A stretch of 43,270 nt of DNA from Candidatus Kerfeldbacteria bacterium CG08_land_8_20_14_0_20_40_16. GTDB lineage: Bacteria > Patescibacteriota > Patescibacteriia > UM-FILTER-42-10. The stretch spans positions 1-43,270 of the forward strand of contig PEXU01000043.1 of the NCBI GenBank assembly GCA_002774635.1, written 5' to 3'. A program made the position numbers and the translations under genes. Of the stretch, positions 31,501-39,456 are shown in pieces (position 1 is the first letter of the stretch; each line of letters opens with the position of its first letter). Below the pieces are notes generated by a model. The model made no database searches and had not been told where the DNA came from. It saw only the letters and a list, made by a program, of their open reading frames with translations.

Positions 31501-33889
31501 AACAGGAGATATAGAAACGGGAGTTTTATTGCATCAGAGATTTGGAGCGTACAACAGCACGCTTTACAGCGATTACCTTGATTACAGTCCGTTTAATTCA
31601 GTGCTGGAAAACCAAACCGGCAATCCGAACGGCGATATGAGCGCGGTGCGCTGGACCGGCCAGGTCTTGGCCGATACCACCGGCAGCTACACTTTCTGGT
31701 TTGACGTGGATGACGGAATCAAGTTTTATATTGATGATCTGGATACGGATGTCTGGGCTGGAGCGAATTGGAATGACGGCGCCAAAGAAGTTTCTTATAC
31801 CGCCTCAAGCCTTTCCGCCGGCTGGCATAACATTAAAATAGAGTACTACCAGAATGAAACCGGCGCTAAAATGCGCTTTGGCTGGGATCCGCCCACCGGC
31901 GGCCGGGTGTATCCGGTGCCGGCTGATCATTTAACGCATGAAGGCACCCCCAGTTACCTGGCGCGTTCCTGCCGGGCCTACCCGCGGGAAGATTCTTTAG
32001 CCTGCCATTATGTGGATGATGATTTACTGGAATTCAACGGCTGGCAAGGTTACTGCATTGAAACTGATCCCACTAATCCCAACCGCTGTCTAACCTGGTG
32101 GCCGGTTGATATTATCTCCGGTGAATCTTCGGTCTTCGGCACTATTGAACAAGCAGGTTATCAGGACCGCACCTCGCTTTATATGTGTCTGGAGGCGGAG
32201 GGGAATTATAATAATATTGATACTTTTATCGCGAGTTATGGCAGCATAGCTTTCTTAGAAGCTGAGACTGGTGGATTTTCCGGCGGAGTAAATCATACCT
32301 CACCCCTAATTGGTGAAACTTTGCAATATAGGCGTCCCATCCAAACAAAAATAGATGGTGGCGTGCATTCGGCTGAACCATTTAGTTGTGGTAATATAGA
32401 AGCTTTTATACCGTGTGGAGAACTAAATGCGGCAGGGATTTGTGGCTGTAATGCAGAAGATATATATAGAGGCAGTCGACCAGTAGATCCACGAGACCAG
32501 TATTATGAGTGGGAAATAGAAAGAATTGATTGGACTCTTCAAAGATCTTCTCATGCGGATTGGGAAGTTACGCCACTTACTTTTACAATGAATGCTCCTA
32601 ATTGGGAAGTTGATTGGCATAAAGACAGTTGCGATAGTGAAAATTGTCTTTATATAAAAGCATATTTCGATTCGGATGACAAATTGGAAAGTTTTGATGT
32701 ACATATGGCAGATGGGAGCGGTGATGATGGTGGCGCGTGGTATGCCGGCATTGTTTATTTACGGGAACCCTGTACCGAAATAGCCAAAGTAGTAGATGTT
32801 GCCGAAAACAAAGCTTGGGCTAATCGCACCTCTGCTACTAGTTCGTATGAAGTGCCTGATCTTTACTATAATTACAGCAGCGATGAAGCTCCTTTTGGCG
32901 CCAGTTATGCCGGCAATGTGGATCCCCACCTGGGCGTTGAAGGAGGAGCCTGGGATGGTAAAACAGAAGATGGCCAACAGCCGGTTTATGTAGAGAACAA
33001 AGATACTACCCCGACTACTAATGCTACTAATCAGAATCGAGCCGGCCGGCCTTACAGTTGTGAGGGAGATTGTACTGGAAAGGTATGCTTAGGTGGTCCT
33101 CATGATGTAGCTAATAGTAGTACTCAATATCCTTGTGCTAATGATAGTGATTGTGAAGGCACTGATCCAGATGATCGAGGATTCTGCGTTGGGGTAGGTA
33201 CTTGTACGAAAGCTAGTCCTAGTGATCCTGATGTTGCTTGTACTAGTAATGCCGATTGTTCTGGAGAAGTCTGTGCCGGAATTCAGGCGAGCGGTTGGGG
33301 CGACGGTTTATCCGGTCCCAATACTTGGGCGATTGACCGCCTGAAGCGCCTTTTTGCCAAACCTTATGGCGCTTGGAGCTGGAATAGTAGTCTGGGAAGA
33401 TATGATCGAAACGACACCCTGATGAGTAGTTGGGTGACCGCTTTTAACAATATGGTGCTTTGCAATGGAACCGGTGTAGGTCCTCGGCCTGGTTGGTCTG
33501 CTGATTACTGTGCTATTCTTCCCCACGTGGAAAATATTGAGGTAAATGGCGTATCCGGTAATGTTACTCTTTCTAGCGGCGGCACAATCAATCTAACCTT
33601 TAACAACTTTGTTGATCCGGAACAGGAAGCTTTGAAGAAAATAACTGTTGATTGGGGCGACGATTCAGAGCTAACAAGCGTAATTTGGAACGGCGCTCCC
33701 AAAACGGATCCGGCTAATCCGCATTTGCTGTCTCATTCCTATAGTTATAATGGCAGTCCTTATACCGCCCAGATTGAGATTATGATTGAAGACAACTGGG
33801 GCTTCTGCAATGTGAATGGTCGAGATTGCAACATTGATGCTTTTAACTATGATTTCTTTGGCGGAGCAGTTGAAGTAACAGCGCCGTAG
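25553..33889 (+). CDS. Giant secreted cysteine-rich surface protein with PA14 domain
   Basis: 2778 residues with a signal segment (SLISSLILFILIFQILLLV, cleavage likely after PAQA). The N-terminal ~330 residues are low in Cys and partly helical. From about 587 to 1550 there are some eleven copies of the motif C-x5-G-C-x2-(Y/F), such as CSDEDVGCQWY, CSAAYVGCEEF, CDQSEVGCEQY. Between them lie jelly-roll, carbohydrate-binding-like segments (about 670-815, 1133-1270, 1770-1965). A PA14 domain spans about 1972-2135 (GLRGDYYDLTG; FWFDVDDGIKFYIDD). C-x-DSDC-x-SG-x-C knots occur at about 1589, 1733, 1785, 2526 and 2561. The end (about 2665-2760) is PKD-like. Function unknown; binding of glycans on a host or neighbour is a reasonable guess. 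It is followed by the DUF559 cassette and the VirB6-like gene. Confidence 0.85.
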   Translation: MEEGNQQFNSKTKKSLISSLILFILIFQILLLVPRPAQAIFGAGDVTFSTIVADIPGKILDTMKKLVKQVVASAYKNALRTFTQKIAYNTAVKIASGGAGQGPLFTTKEFTSLLRDAGDAAIGDALDTMSTEAWGFSLCDADPKIRIDIQANLALDLGISEPRQAKCTGSEIFNNLANAQPIEVTGGLGIGIAGQDPAQVSAALMKSFPEVFSPEGNNLGQYLKMYSLTKEKEEKAKEKAKEEATSEGGFLPLKSIITGDTKTPAKTIGGTQLFSLEQAINPDNTFTGELAADFIGVFTNTLIKKYMETILTKGLNPGADTSGGNLTNLLAGGGSGIAAAEAKFASFTQPNLGGGGSIDILNKLSICPAQYAEVENCVMDSNFRTAVEQHLRVEEAIEMGYLDGGKPFGYGQGGSLLDYQSGYAYRNLVIMRRHRIVPVTWELAAQYIMDYGAGNYSLNDLVALYDDETSPFYHLIDPDWVLKAPDNYCRRQGYGEGTVFDEYFDHDGENVTPKVREVQRQETCVDDQSCIAENVDGTCQAYGYCIKEDPIWKFSGDQCPDYYASCKTYQSRDGQQTSYLEDTLDFNGCTADNVGCQWYCKLYDDANERWRCYWDGDDYGYYGSSNPWGPAAVNNNQYYDWLAHLDASAQTCDASAEGCQEFLRTTSGTNLIKNDNFDYFTGTVDDGVPDTVNSWDPQGAAAPEIVTIDTTTPYRGYNAVKLPHGAPASDSIRYTHVSTRSVIGRTFTFSVFAKSDDSAACGGNASIKLSTNLGSSLVTLPIDNLNNSWQRYELSQTFDVNFDNVEVYLGVDSGCNVFFDSAMLEEKVIGESTNAGEFIDYGTVNKLYLAGERLSCSDEDVGCQWYTPLAGGDPVPAKISSDDLCLESEVGCKAYEETPLTNIIPDSNNVNRTGKYCSVVPPSGIPTPCYSDEPPDDCPGANNYCYPSISLIASTGTQCSAAYVGCEEFTNLDEVAKGGEGKEYYTFLKQCVPLDDPSIATYYAWEGDEVAGYQLRAFKLKVSNLNPFPGERGRAPCTHLEIGEDLPLDCKDTSTNVQECSSVYGTDPDCIEFFDASLRTFYRYKSQTITVSDNCHPERNSLDDQVYYGLPSESTSCPASTAGCREYLGNAGYNYQEIFNDNFEGGTIQEWWGGTLSNASIIAGGHSVFATSELHRNIDGLTEDKKTYLLTFWAKGNGTPLIHFMNAIPGPGRTGMFADDEPSTPAPEITLDPDEWHSYTLGPVTIDINDSDNWLNFLPAELYIHNLSGESFFDNIVLTETTDNIYLIRGSATICTGSENCAAYQGANNQTYYLKSFTKLCAEEVAGCEELIDTRNTSNPYSETFGTETQSIIYTFDDVTVNYVNNPEVYCDAADRGCRALGRPVITPNDPDVLTDYETVYLKDDAEQYSTIWCDQSEVGCEQYSFSGGSGTAYFKDPGAKVCEYKQPTGSLVYDWYKSGTEEECPTTNPPDDPAPFIPNQGWVGLCTNQYDGCTAYRDPRDPVGCNPDYPYEVDEYSNPIRRVSSPGCETYYYINYSVDQNSCNGTVDEQKGCKLFYDTDDPANVFTADLSPDGQKTYCDDSDPSYYGAVCTTDSDCGSGTCVENVESGIPYNCDQTVVDPTDPLFCDSNSVIKVERDRVCDEWLYCKTSLQVDDPNDSDGDGQTTEEACVEIGTCNQLGASGLCSHPIEESPVNVTGGIAGYDLDQFQNMSGFVSAGLMYGCSNDYAISCTVATEDSDCGSGNHCEIIEGYFPYSEMYEVGLGGASVDDLVPFGDFESDSTKNFMVCEGAGDQKEACLDDSQCPSGASGACHGSDKWGVISSGRIDITEGPGNSAALDENNYLLYTAEDSSSNGQGVRVNLGPNIANLQEYTASFEFKFEDPPAAGQSAITVSFAQFDDVVPTSIIWQESLGQFEGTTGWQQYIIGPYATQNVLDESKDVYLLFKNNSANLSFSLENVSLKPVLAVQSAETGGLRGDYYDLTGDIETGVLLHQRFGAYNSTLYSDYLDYSPFNSVLENQTGNPNGDMSAVRWTGQVLADTTGSYTFWFDVDDGIKFYIDDLDTDVWAGANWNDGAKEVSYTASSLSAGWHNIKIEYYQNETGAKMRFGWDPPTGGRVYPVPADHLTHEGTPSYLARSCRAYPREDSLACHYVDDDLLEFNGWQGYCIETDPTNPNRCLTWWPVDIISGESSVFGTIEQAGYQDRTSLYMCLEAEGNYNNIDTFIASYGSIAFLEAETGGFSGGVNHTSPLIGETLQYRRPIQTKIDGGVHSAEPFSCGNIEAFIPCGELNAAGICGCNAEDIYRGSRPVDPRDQYYEWEIERIDWTLQRSSHADWEVTPLTFTMNAPNWEVDWHKDSCDSENCLYIKAYFDSDDKLESFDVHMADGSGDDGGAWYAGIVYLREPCTEIAKVVDVAENKAWANRTSATSSYEVPDLYYNYSSDEAPFGASYAGNVDPHLGVEGGAWDGKTEDGQQPVYVENKDTTPTTNATNQNRAGRPYSCEGDCTGKVCLGGPHDVANSSTQYPCANDSDCEGTDPDDRGFCVGVGTCTKASPSDPDVACTSNADCSGEVCAGIQASGWGDGLSGPNTWAIDRLKRLFAKPYGAWSWNSSLGRYDRNDTLMSSWVTAFNNMVLCNGTGVGPRPGWSADYCAILPHVENIEVNGVSGNVTLSSGGTINLTFNNFVDPEQEALKKITVDWGDDSELTSVIWNGAPKTDPANPHLLSHSYSYNGSPYTAQIEIMIEDNWGFCNVNGRDCNIDAFNYDFFGGAVEVTAP

Positions 33890-34016
33890 GTTTTTTAAAC
33901 TTGTAGGAATTTAAGAAATTAGCTTGTGGGTGTTTGGTTGCTGATCATTAATTGTCAGTTGAAAGATTAAAGATAGCAGTTGTTAATTTAGAAGAAGAAA
34001 CGTGTCTCCTCTAATA

Positions 34017-34049
34017 TTCCTCCCCTTTGAGGGGAGGTGAGGAGGGGTA
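34017..34049 (+). repeat. Direct repeat left of the DUF559 gene
   Basis: A 33-base unit starting TTCCTCCCCTTTGAGGGG and ending GAGGAGGGGTA. It is identical to 34450-34482 and is itself palindromic (CCTCCCC/GGGGAGG). The region 33890-34016 before it contains AGCTTGT-family repeat text and no gene. Confidence 0.9.
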
Positions 34050-34057
34050 GAATTAAT

Positions 34058-34483
34058 ATGATTTATCCTTTTAACTGGAAATCAGAAAAAGAGAAAAGAC
34101 GTAGGTTGAGAAATAATATGTCCCAGCCAGAATACGTTCTGTGGTATTATTTAAAGAACAAACAGTTAAAGGGTTATAAATTCAGAAGACAAGTCAGTGT
34201 CGGAAAATATGTTGTGGATTTCTACTGCCCAAAATTAAAATTAGCAATTGAATTAGATGGAGATTCACATTATTATCCAGAAGCAAAAGCATACGATAGC
34301 GAAAGAAGTAATTGGATAAAAATGTTTGGAATAAAGTTTTTAAGATTTACTAATAAGGATGTTATTGAAAATAAAGAAGCGGTTATAGAAACCATTGCGC
34401 GGCATTTACCTCCCCTCACCCCTCCTAATAGGAGGGGAACCCGCAGAAGTTCCTCCCCTTTGAGGGGAGGTGAGGAGGGGTAA
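34058..34483 (+). CDS. DUF559 (Vsr-like) endonuclease-fold protein
   Basis: 141 residues from the ATG at 34058; a GTG at 34037 inside the repeat would add seven. Motifs: MSQPEYVLWYYLKNKQLKGYKFRRQVSVGKYVVDFYCPKLKL (described here in pieces: EYVLWYYL, KFRRQVSVG, YVVDFYCP), AIELDGDSHYY and IKFLRFTNKDV. Glu, Asp and the D-x-E-like pairs fit the Vsr/PD-(D/E)xK nuclease fold. The last 25 residues (PPLTPPNRRG, SSPLRGGEEG) are translated repeat DNA. The cassette sits between the giant gene and the VirB6-like gene on the same strand. The role of DUF559 proteins is unknown. Confidence 0.85.
   Translation: MIYPFNWKSEKEKRRRLRNNMSQPEYVLWYYLKNKQLKGYKFRRQVSVGKYVVDFYCPKLKLAIELDGDSHYYPEAKAYDSERSNWIKMFGIKFLRFTNKDVIENKEAVIETIARHLPPLTPPNRRGTRRSSSPLRGGEEG
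34410..34482 (+). repeat. Repeats at the 3' end of the DUF559 gene
   Basis: An inverted relative of the repeat (ACCCCTCC-taat-AGGAGGGG, about 34418-34436) precedes the second direct copy at 34450-34482. Both lie within the coding sequence, and the stop codon TAA (34481-34483) is formed by the repeat end. Confidence 0.8.
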
Positions 34484-34542
34484 AATAACCAATAACTTCA
34501 ATCCTTAACCCTAACTTCTTAATATCTTATCTTCCTACAAGC

Positions 34543-34626
34543 TGCCAGCCCGCTTCGAATCGTGACCTGCCCGACTTTGTATCGACAAAGTCGATGCGGG
34601 CGGGAGCGAGTCGGGCGGGCAAGCTA
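34543..34626. repeat. GC-rich hairpin element before the VirB6-like gene
   Basis: GACTTTGT-atcg-ACAAAGTC (34573-34592) lies inside an outer GC-rich pairing of GCCCGC with GCGGGC. GCGAGTCGGGCGGGC resembles the trailer of the tRNA-Arg genes. AT-rich repeat text precedes it (34490-34542). Confidence 0.55.
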
Positions 34627-34632
34627 AAATAA

Positions 34633-37600
34633 ATGTTTCTAAACACACTGTCTAAATCCAAAATCGCTATCAAACCCCTTGCTATTATCGGGGTGGTTGT
34701 TTTAGTGAGCGTTCTTTTAATTGCTTCAGAAACCCAAGGATGGGATGTTACTAGTATTGCAAAAGATGCGATATTGGGAGCATTGGGATGGGTTACTCAA
34801 ACGATTGTCAAGCTTTTGGGTGGTATTTTGGGTTTAGTGATTGATATGCTGGTCGCTATTGCGCAATATAACCATTTTACCGATAGTGCTGCTCCGCCCG
34901 CGATTCATATCGGCTGGGGAGTAGTCAGGGATTTTTCCAACATGCTGTTCATTATCGGTTTGATGATTATTGCTTTCGGCACCATTTTGAAAATTCAATC
35001 CTACCATGCCCGCAATGCCCTGGTAAAGCTGATTATCATGGCCGTTTTAATTAATTTCAGCAAAACCATCACCGGCGTTCTGATTGATTTCGCCCAGGTA
35101 GTGATGATGACTTTTGTGGATGCTTTTAAGAATTCTGCCCCGATTGTTATGACGGTGAGTTTCAATATCCAAAAGATGCAGAGCTATGCCGATTCGGTCG
35201 ATGTCGGTAATATTAATCTTATGGCAACGGTAGCCTCCATGATTTTAGCAGTCATCTTGCTAATCGTAGCCATAACTGTAGTTCTTGCTATGGGCGTTGT
35301 GTTATTAGCCAGGATTCTAATGCTTTGGATTTTAGTGATTCTTTCTCCCATTGCTTACATTGCCACGGTTTTGCCGAATACCCAAAGATATGCCACTGCC
35401 TGGTGGTCATCATTAGGAAAAAATTTGATTTCCGGGCCTTTGCTAGCTTTCTTTTTATGGCTTTCTTTATCAATCATCTCTACCAGCGGTGCTCAACCAA
35501 TATCGCTTACTTCTCCGTCGGCCGGAGCTTCTTTTGGGGAAGCCGATATAATGACCACCCAGAATATGTTTAATTTCATCATTACCATTGCGCTTTTAAT
35601 CATGGGCTTGATGATGACCCAATCCTTGGGGGTGATGGGCGGTTCTTTTGCGGGAAGCATGGTGGGCCAGTTAAGAAAGGCGGGGATATCTGCTTTAAAG
35701 ACACCTCTCAAAGTCGGTGCTTGGGGAACAAGAAAGATAAAAGCTGGTGCGCTTCCTGGAAGATTCTTGAAAGGAGTGGATTTTAATCCGGCCAGTATTG
35801 TTCGTACCATGCGTGCTGGTTTTGCTAAGAAAAAACAGGATGAAGAAAACAGAGGAATGATCGCAGCCGGTGAAAGACTACAAAAAGGTGGTTTTAAAGG
35901 AGCGATTGGTGGACTAGGGGCCGCCAGCTGGGTAGAGAACTATGCCCAAGGATTTTTGTATCGCAAGGGAATTCAAAAATCAGCCCCCTTTATTGCCAGA
36001 GGAAGGCAAAGTAAAATAGACAAATTGGCTAAAGATCGAGATAAACAAGTAGAGGGAGTAAAAGAAGCAGAAGCAAAAGTAGAAGAAAAAAACGCAGCTG
36101 ATATTTATCGCGATCTGCAGGGTCAGCGAGCAGCAGAAGCAAAAACAGAAGTAACGGCCATTGAAACAGAAATGGAAGCGATTAGCGCCAAAGCACAGGC
36201 ACCGGCTGAAGAGGCTAAAGAAATGCGGGTGGAAGCTGACCGAAAAGAGAAATCAGCCCAGGAAAAATTTGGCAAAGGTGAAATTTCCGGAGTAGTGCTG
36301 GAAAAAGAAAAAAAAGAGGCCGAAGAGTTAAGAAAGCAAGCGGATGAAAAGAAGAAAGATAAAAGTTATACCCAATCCAAAGAATACGCTGACGATCAAG
36401 CAAGACTAAAAGAATTAGAAACTAAAAAAATTACAGCCCAGAAAAATGCAAATAATATTGAGCAGGGATTGAAAAAATTTGACGTTCAGGATTTTGCTAC
36501 TCAAGATAAACACGCCAGAGAATTTTTACTTAAGCTATCCGGAAACAAAGACGTAGAAGCCAGAAGGCTGGCTAAAGGTGGAATGACTAAAGAACAGCGA
36601 GAAAGTAAAGAGCTGAAAGTCAAGGAGCTAGATTTAGAGGTTAAAAATTTAAATCTTGATATCAGCAAAATGAAAAGATTGGGCCAGGATAGTTCAGAAG
36701 CGGAAAAAAGGAGAAAGATTTTAGTTCATGAAAAAACCCAAGCAGAAGATCAGCTAAGAAGAGATGTCGCTGATCCCGATGATATAAAAAAGAACCAAGA
36801 ACAAGCCAAGAAATTACAAGAAGAGTCCCTTAACTTAAGTCAAGATGCGGAAAGAGAATATATTTCTCAAGAACAAAGAGTGGAGCGCAAAAAGCAAGCA
36901 GAGGAAAAACAGAAAAAATTAACTAGAATTTTAGACAAGCTAGGAAAAGAAATGTCTTTTAAGCCCATTGACTTTTTAGCCCAGCAGGAAAGAAGAAGAA
37001 GAGAGCACGAAGAGTCCAGAAAATATGATACAACTAACGAAGATGAGCTGATTGCCTATTTTAGAAATGCACTCCAGCGTGAAAACGGCACTGATGCTGC
37101 GGCAGTCGCTTTACAATCAGCTAATGTCGGGCATTTGAATGAGCTGATTAATACTACTAAAGCTACTCAAAACTGGTATGAAGATCCAGATACCAAGGAA
37201 ATAACTATTGAAGCTAAACCAGGCGCCCGAATTGTATTTAAGAAAGGTGAGGAGTTATCTTCCGGTATAGAAGGGATGCATGTGTTTATGAAAGAGGTTT
37301 TTGACAAAAAGTTAAACTATGGCAAGCAAGCCTCATTTGCTTTAGAAAACGACCTTTCCAACATTGCCGAAGATAAAGTCCATTGGACCTTTGGACAAGC
37401 GGTGGGATGGAAAGACGGCAATTTTTACCAGCGTTCTCGGCCGGAACAGCAGACGCGGTGTTATATTGAAAGATCAAAAAGAGATTTTGAACAGCTTTAC
37501 CGGGGAGGAAATCGTTTATCAATTGGTACGGAAAGTTGGAAAGATCCTGATGATCACTCTAAAGGAAGAAAGGCAATTCTTAATGAATATGCCGTTATGG

Positions 37601-37875
37601 AATTAACAAAAAAATGGGAAGGCTTAATAGGTCTTATTAATCGAGGTCGGTTCAATGCCAGCGCTTCAGAACATATTATGCAATACAACCAGCCGATTAT
37701 TAATCTAATCCAAAAAGATGTTATGCGAAAGGACGATAAAGACACTACGGACAACTGGAATAAGGTGAAAAAAGGATTAGAAATTTTGGGCGGCCAAGCC
37801 GGAAAAGAAAGAAAATACAGAGAAGAGGTTTTAGAAGCTCACGAATTACTTAAGAAACTTGGGTTAACCAAATAA
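34633..37875 (+). CDS. VirB6/TrbL-like multi-pass membrane protein with long coiled coil
   Basis: 1080 residues. The N-terminal ~340 residues contain about seven hydrophobic segments (for example IIGVVVLVSVLLIAS at 18-32; MLFIIGLMIIAFGTILKI at 103-120; ILAVILLIVAITVVLAMGVV around 205-224; FIITIALLIMGLMMTQ at 314-329), in the VirB6/TrbL style of type IV secretion systems. Residues about 455-800 are highly charged, Lys/Glu/Ala/Gln-rich and predicted coiled coil. The C-terminal ~250 residues look globular and soluble. VirB6-like proteins form the inner-membrane channel platform; no VirB4/VirD4 ATPase is in the window. The next gene starts three bases after it. Confidence 0.8.
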   Translation: MFLNTLSKSKIAIKPLAIIGVVVLVSVLLIASETQGWDVTSIAKDAILGALGWVTQTIVKLLGGILGLVIDMLVAIAQYNHFTDSAAPPAIHIGWGVVRDFSNMLFIIGLMIIAFGTILKIQSYHARNALVKLIIMAVLINFSKTITGVLIDFAQVVMMTFVDAFKNSAPIVMTVSFNIQKMQSYADSVDVGNINLMATVASMILAVILLIVAITVVLAMGVVLLARILMLWILVILSPIAYIATVLPNTQRYATAWWSSLGKNLISGPLLAFFLWLSLSIISTSGAQPISLTSPSAGASFGEADIMTTQNMFNFIITIALLIMGLMMTQSLGVMGGSFAGSMVGQLRKAGISALKTPLKVGAWGTRKIKAGALPGRFLKGVDFNPASIVRTMRAGFAKKKQDEENRGMIAAGERLQKGGFKGAIGGLGAASWVENYAQGFLYRKGIQKSAPFIARGRQSKIDKLAKDRDKQVEGVKEAEAKVEEKNAADIYRDLQGQRAAEAKTEVTAIETEMEAISAKAQAPAEEAKEMRVEADRKEKSAQEKFGKGEISGVVLEKEKKEAEELRKQADEKKKDKSYTQSKEYADDQARLKELETKKITAQKNANNIEQGLKKFDVQDFATQDKHAREFLLKLSGNKDVEARRLAKGGMTKEQRESKELKVKELDLEVKNLNLDISKMKRLGQDSSEAEKRRKILVHEKTQAEDQLRRDVADPDDIKKNQEQAKKLQEESLNLSQDAEREYISQEQRVERKKQAEEKQKKLTRILDKLGKEMSFKPIDFLAQQERRRREHEESRKYDTTNEDELIAYFRNALQRENGTDAAAVALQSANVGHLNELINTTKATQNWYEDPDTKEITIEAKPGARIVFKKGEELSSGIEGMHVFMKEVFDKKLNYGKQASFALENDLSNIAEDKVHWTFGQAVGWKDGNFYQRSRPEQQTRCYIERSKRDFEQLYRGGNRLSIGTESWKDPDDHSKGRKAILNEYAVMELTKKWEGLIGLINRGRFNASASEHIMQYNQPIINLIQKDVMRKDDKDTTDNWNKVKKGLEILGGQAGKERKYREEVLEAHELLKKLGLTK

Positions 37876-37878
37876 TTT

Positions 37879-39237
37879 ATGGCTGACAAAGACTTAAAAA
37901 ATCAACTCCCTCAATTAGAAGATCCCAAAACTCTTGAACACTACCAAGATTATTTTAGGCTGATTCAAACCAATAATTTATTCCGAGATGCTAAAGATTT
38001 AGCGGATGTCATCCTAGCTCTTTTTGGCCAAAATCCCGATTTTTCCGAAAAAAATCCTGAAATGTTCCAACGGTATCAGAACATTCTAATTCGTTGCCGC
38101 TGGATTGCCCTATCGTTATTGAAAGATTCCGAAGTACCAGAGATGTTTGAAAACTATTTTTTGGAGGGATTAGCGATGATGCCGGATATTAATCTTTGGG
38201 AAGAGTTAAAAGCGAAACTGATTGGCGTGCTTGTTTTTGAAGAAAGGGATAAGCTTAAAAAGGAAGTGAGAAAGGCATTGGAAAGAAATAATCAGCTTAT
38301 TACCGAAATCCCTCTAGAAACGGAAACCGAAAAAAGAGATCCTACGGTAGGCAACTGGATATTAGATTTTACCGCCAATCTCGGTGATAATATGTTTGAC
38401 CGGGTTAAGGAAAGTCAATATTTCATTAATGGCCGGAACACCAAACAGCTTTCCAATAAAGAAAAAGATACCTTGCGAATTCTTTTAGATATCTATCGCC
38501 GTTGCGGCCTTTCCTCCTTAGAAATAGTAGGAGTAGAAGAAGGGATTCCAGTTGATGAAGAAGATCGAAAAGGAATAATTAGAGAAGGACAATTTGAAGA
38601 GATCAAGCCATCAGAATATGAAAAAATTCTGAATGAAATTCAAAAGTTAATGCAACAAAATCTGGGCATTCCGCCAGCAGCGATGACCCAAAAAGAAGTG
38701 GATGTTCAGCGTCAAAAGTTGATCCAGGAATTTTTGGGACCAGAGCAAGAAAGAGAACTGCTTCATAAAGAAGAAAGCAATTTAGAAAAGGCAGCTGCCA
38801 GTGACTTAGCGCCTTTAAAGGGGATATTCTTAGCCGCATTGAATCAAAAAGATAAATACAAAGCAATTGCGGTCTTAAGAATCCTAGCTCAAAAAGGGAA
38901 GCTTTTAGAAGAATTAAAACAGGATGAGAAAATAAACGGCCTGTTCAAAAATTTCTTAAAGGAACAGTATCAGACGGAAATTTTAGCTGATTTCCAACGT
39001 CAAGGATTCATTGCTCCCTACTTTAGTTTATTTCTGCAAAGAGTACTGAAAAATCAGCTGGGAATGTCTGATTCTGATTCTGCCCGAATAGGAATTCAAC
39101 TGGAGAATATTTTGATCGAAAAAGGCATTACCCAGGCCCAGGGAATGGTTTACGGCGATTTGGTAACAGGCCAATATGTTTGGCAGGAAGTAAAGGATGA
39201 GGGAGTGAGGTTATCCTTGCCGAAAGAAGCGAAGTAA
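37879..39237 (+). CDS. Soluble helical protein of unknown function, VirB6-like gene partner
   Basis: 452 residues without a signal peptide or membrane segment. It is mostly helical, with charged stretches such as EERDKLKKEVRKALERNNQ and EQERELLHKEESNLEKAAASD. No known domain was recognised. There are few cysteines (in RCRWIALSLL and RRCGLSSLEIVG). It begins three bases after the VirB6-like stop codon, so the two are very probably co-translated, and it ends 14 bases before a strong terminator. It may be a cytoplasmic partner of the membrane protein (inference from position only). Confidence 0.75.
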   Translation: MADKDLKNQLPQLEDPKTLEHYQDYFRLIQTNNLFRDAKDLADVILALFGQNPDFSEKNPEMFQRYQNILIRCRWIALSLLKDSEVPEMFENYFLEGLAMMPDINLWEELKAKLIGVLVFEERDKLKKEVRKALERNNQLITEIPLETETEKRDPTVGNWILDFTANLGDNMFDRVKESQYFINGRNTKQLSNKEKDTLRILLDIYRRCGLSSLEIVGVEEGIPVDEEDRKGIIREGQFEEIKPSEYEKILNEIQKLMQQNLGIPPAAMTQKEVDVQRQKLIQEFLGPEQERELLHKEESNLEKAAASDLAPLKGIFLAALNQKDKYKAIAVLRILAQKGKLLEELKQDEKINGLFKNFLKEQYQTEILADFQRQGFIAPYFSLFLQRVLKNQLGMSDSDSARIGIQLENILIEKGITQAQGMVYGDLVTGQYVWQEVKDEGVRLSLPKEAK

Positions 39238-39250
39238 TTGATCCTTATTG

Positions 39251-39279
39251 AAAAAGACGGGCTTTATGCCCGTTTTTGT
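39251..39279 (+). terminator. Terminator of the surface-protein operon
   Basis: AAAAAG-ACGGG-ctttatg-CCCGTTTTT: a 5-bp GC stem extended by A-T pairs and followed by T-rich DNA, 14 bases after the last stop codon. Confidence 0.85.
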
Positions 39280-39355
39280 TTATCCCCCGTAGGAAGGCGC
39301 GACGTTGACCTGTTCTCCGAAGTTCTTCAGGAACGGAAGATAGTGTGGCTTCTAG

Positions 39356-39417
39356 ATGTAGGTGCAGAGCTTGCTCTGCCTTTGATATAAAAAGGCGAGT
39401 AAACTCACCACCTACAT
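39356..39417 (+). promoter_or_regulatory. Three-way-junction element upstream of the phosphoribosyltransferase
   Basis: Outer stem ATGTAGGTG (39356-39364)/CACCTACAT (39409-39417). Inside: GCAGAG-cttg-CTCTGC (39364-39379) and GG-c-GAG-taaa-CTC-a-CC (39394-39409). It lies after a terminator and just before a separate promoter, so it would belong to neither transcript unless another start exists. It may be a DNA repeat or a small RNA. The segment 39280-39355 shows no gene. Confidence 0.5.
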
Positions 39418-39421
39418 TTGT

Positions 39422-39450
39422 TTTACAAACAAAATTTAAAAAGTTAATAT
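39422..39450 (+). promoter_or_regulatory. Leaderless promoter of the phosphoribosyltransferase gene
   Basis: TTTACA (39422-39427), 17-base spacer, TAATAT (39445-39450), then six bases to the ATG at 39457. The predicted transcription start coincides with the start codon. There is no Shine-Dalgarno sequence. Confidence 0.7.
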
Positions 39451-39456
39451 AAAAGC

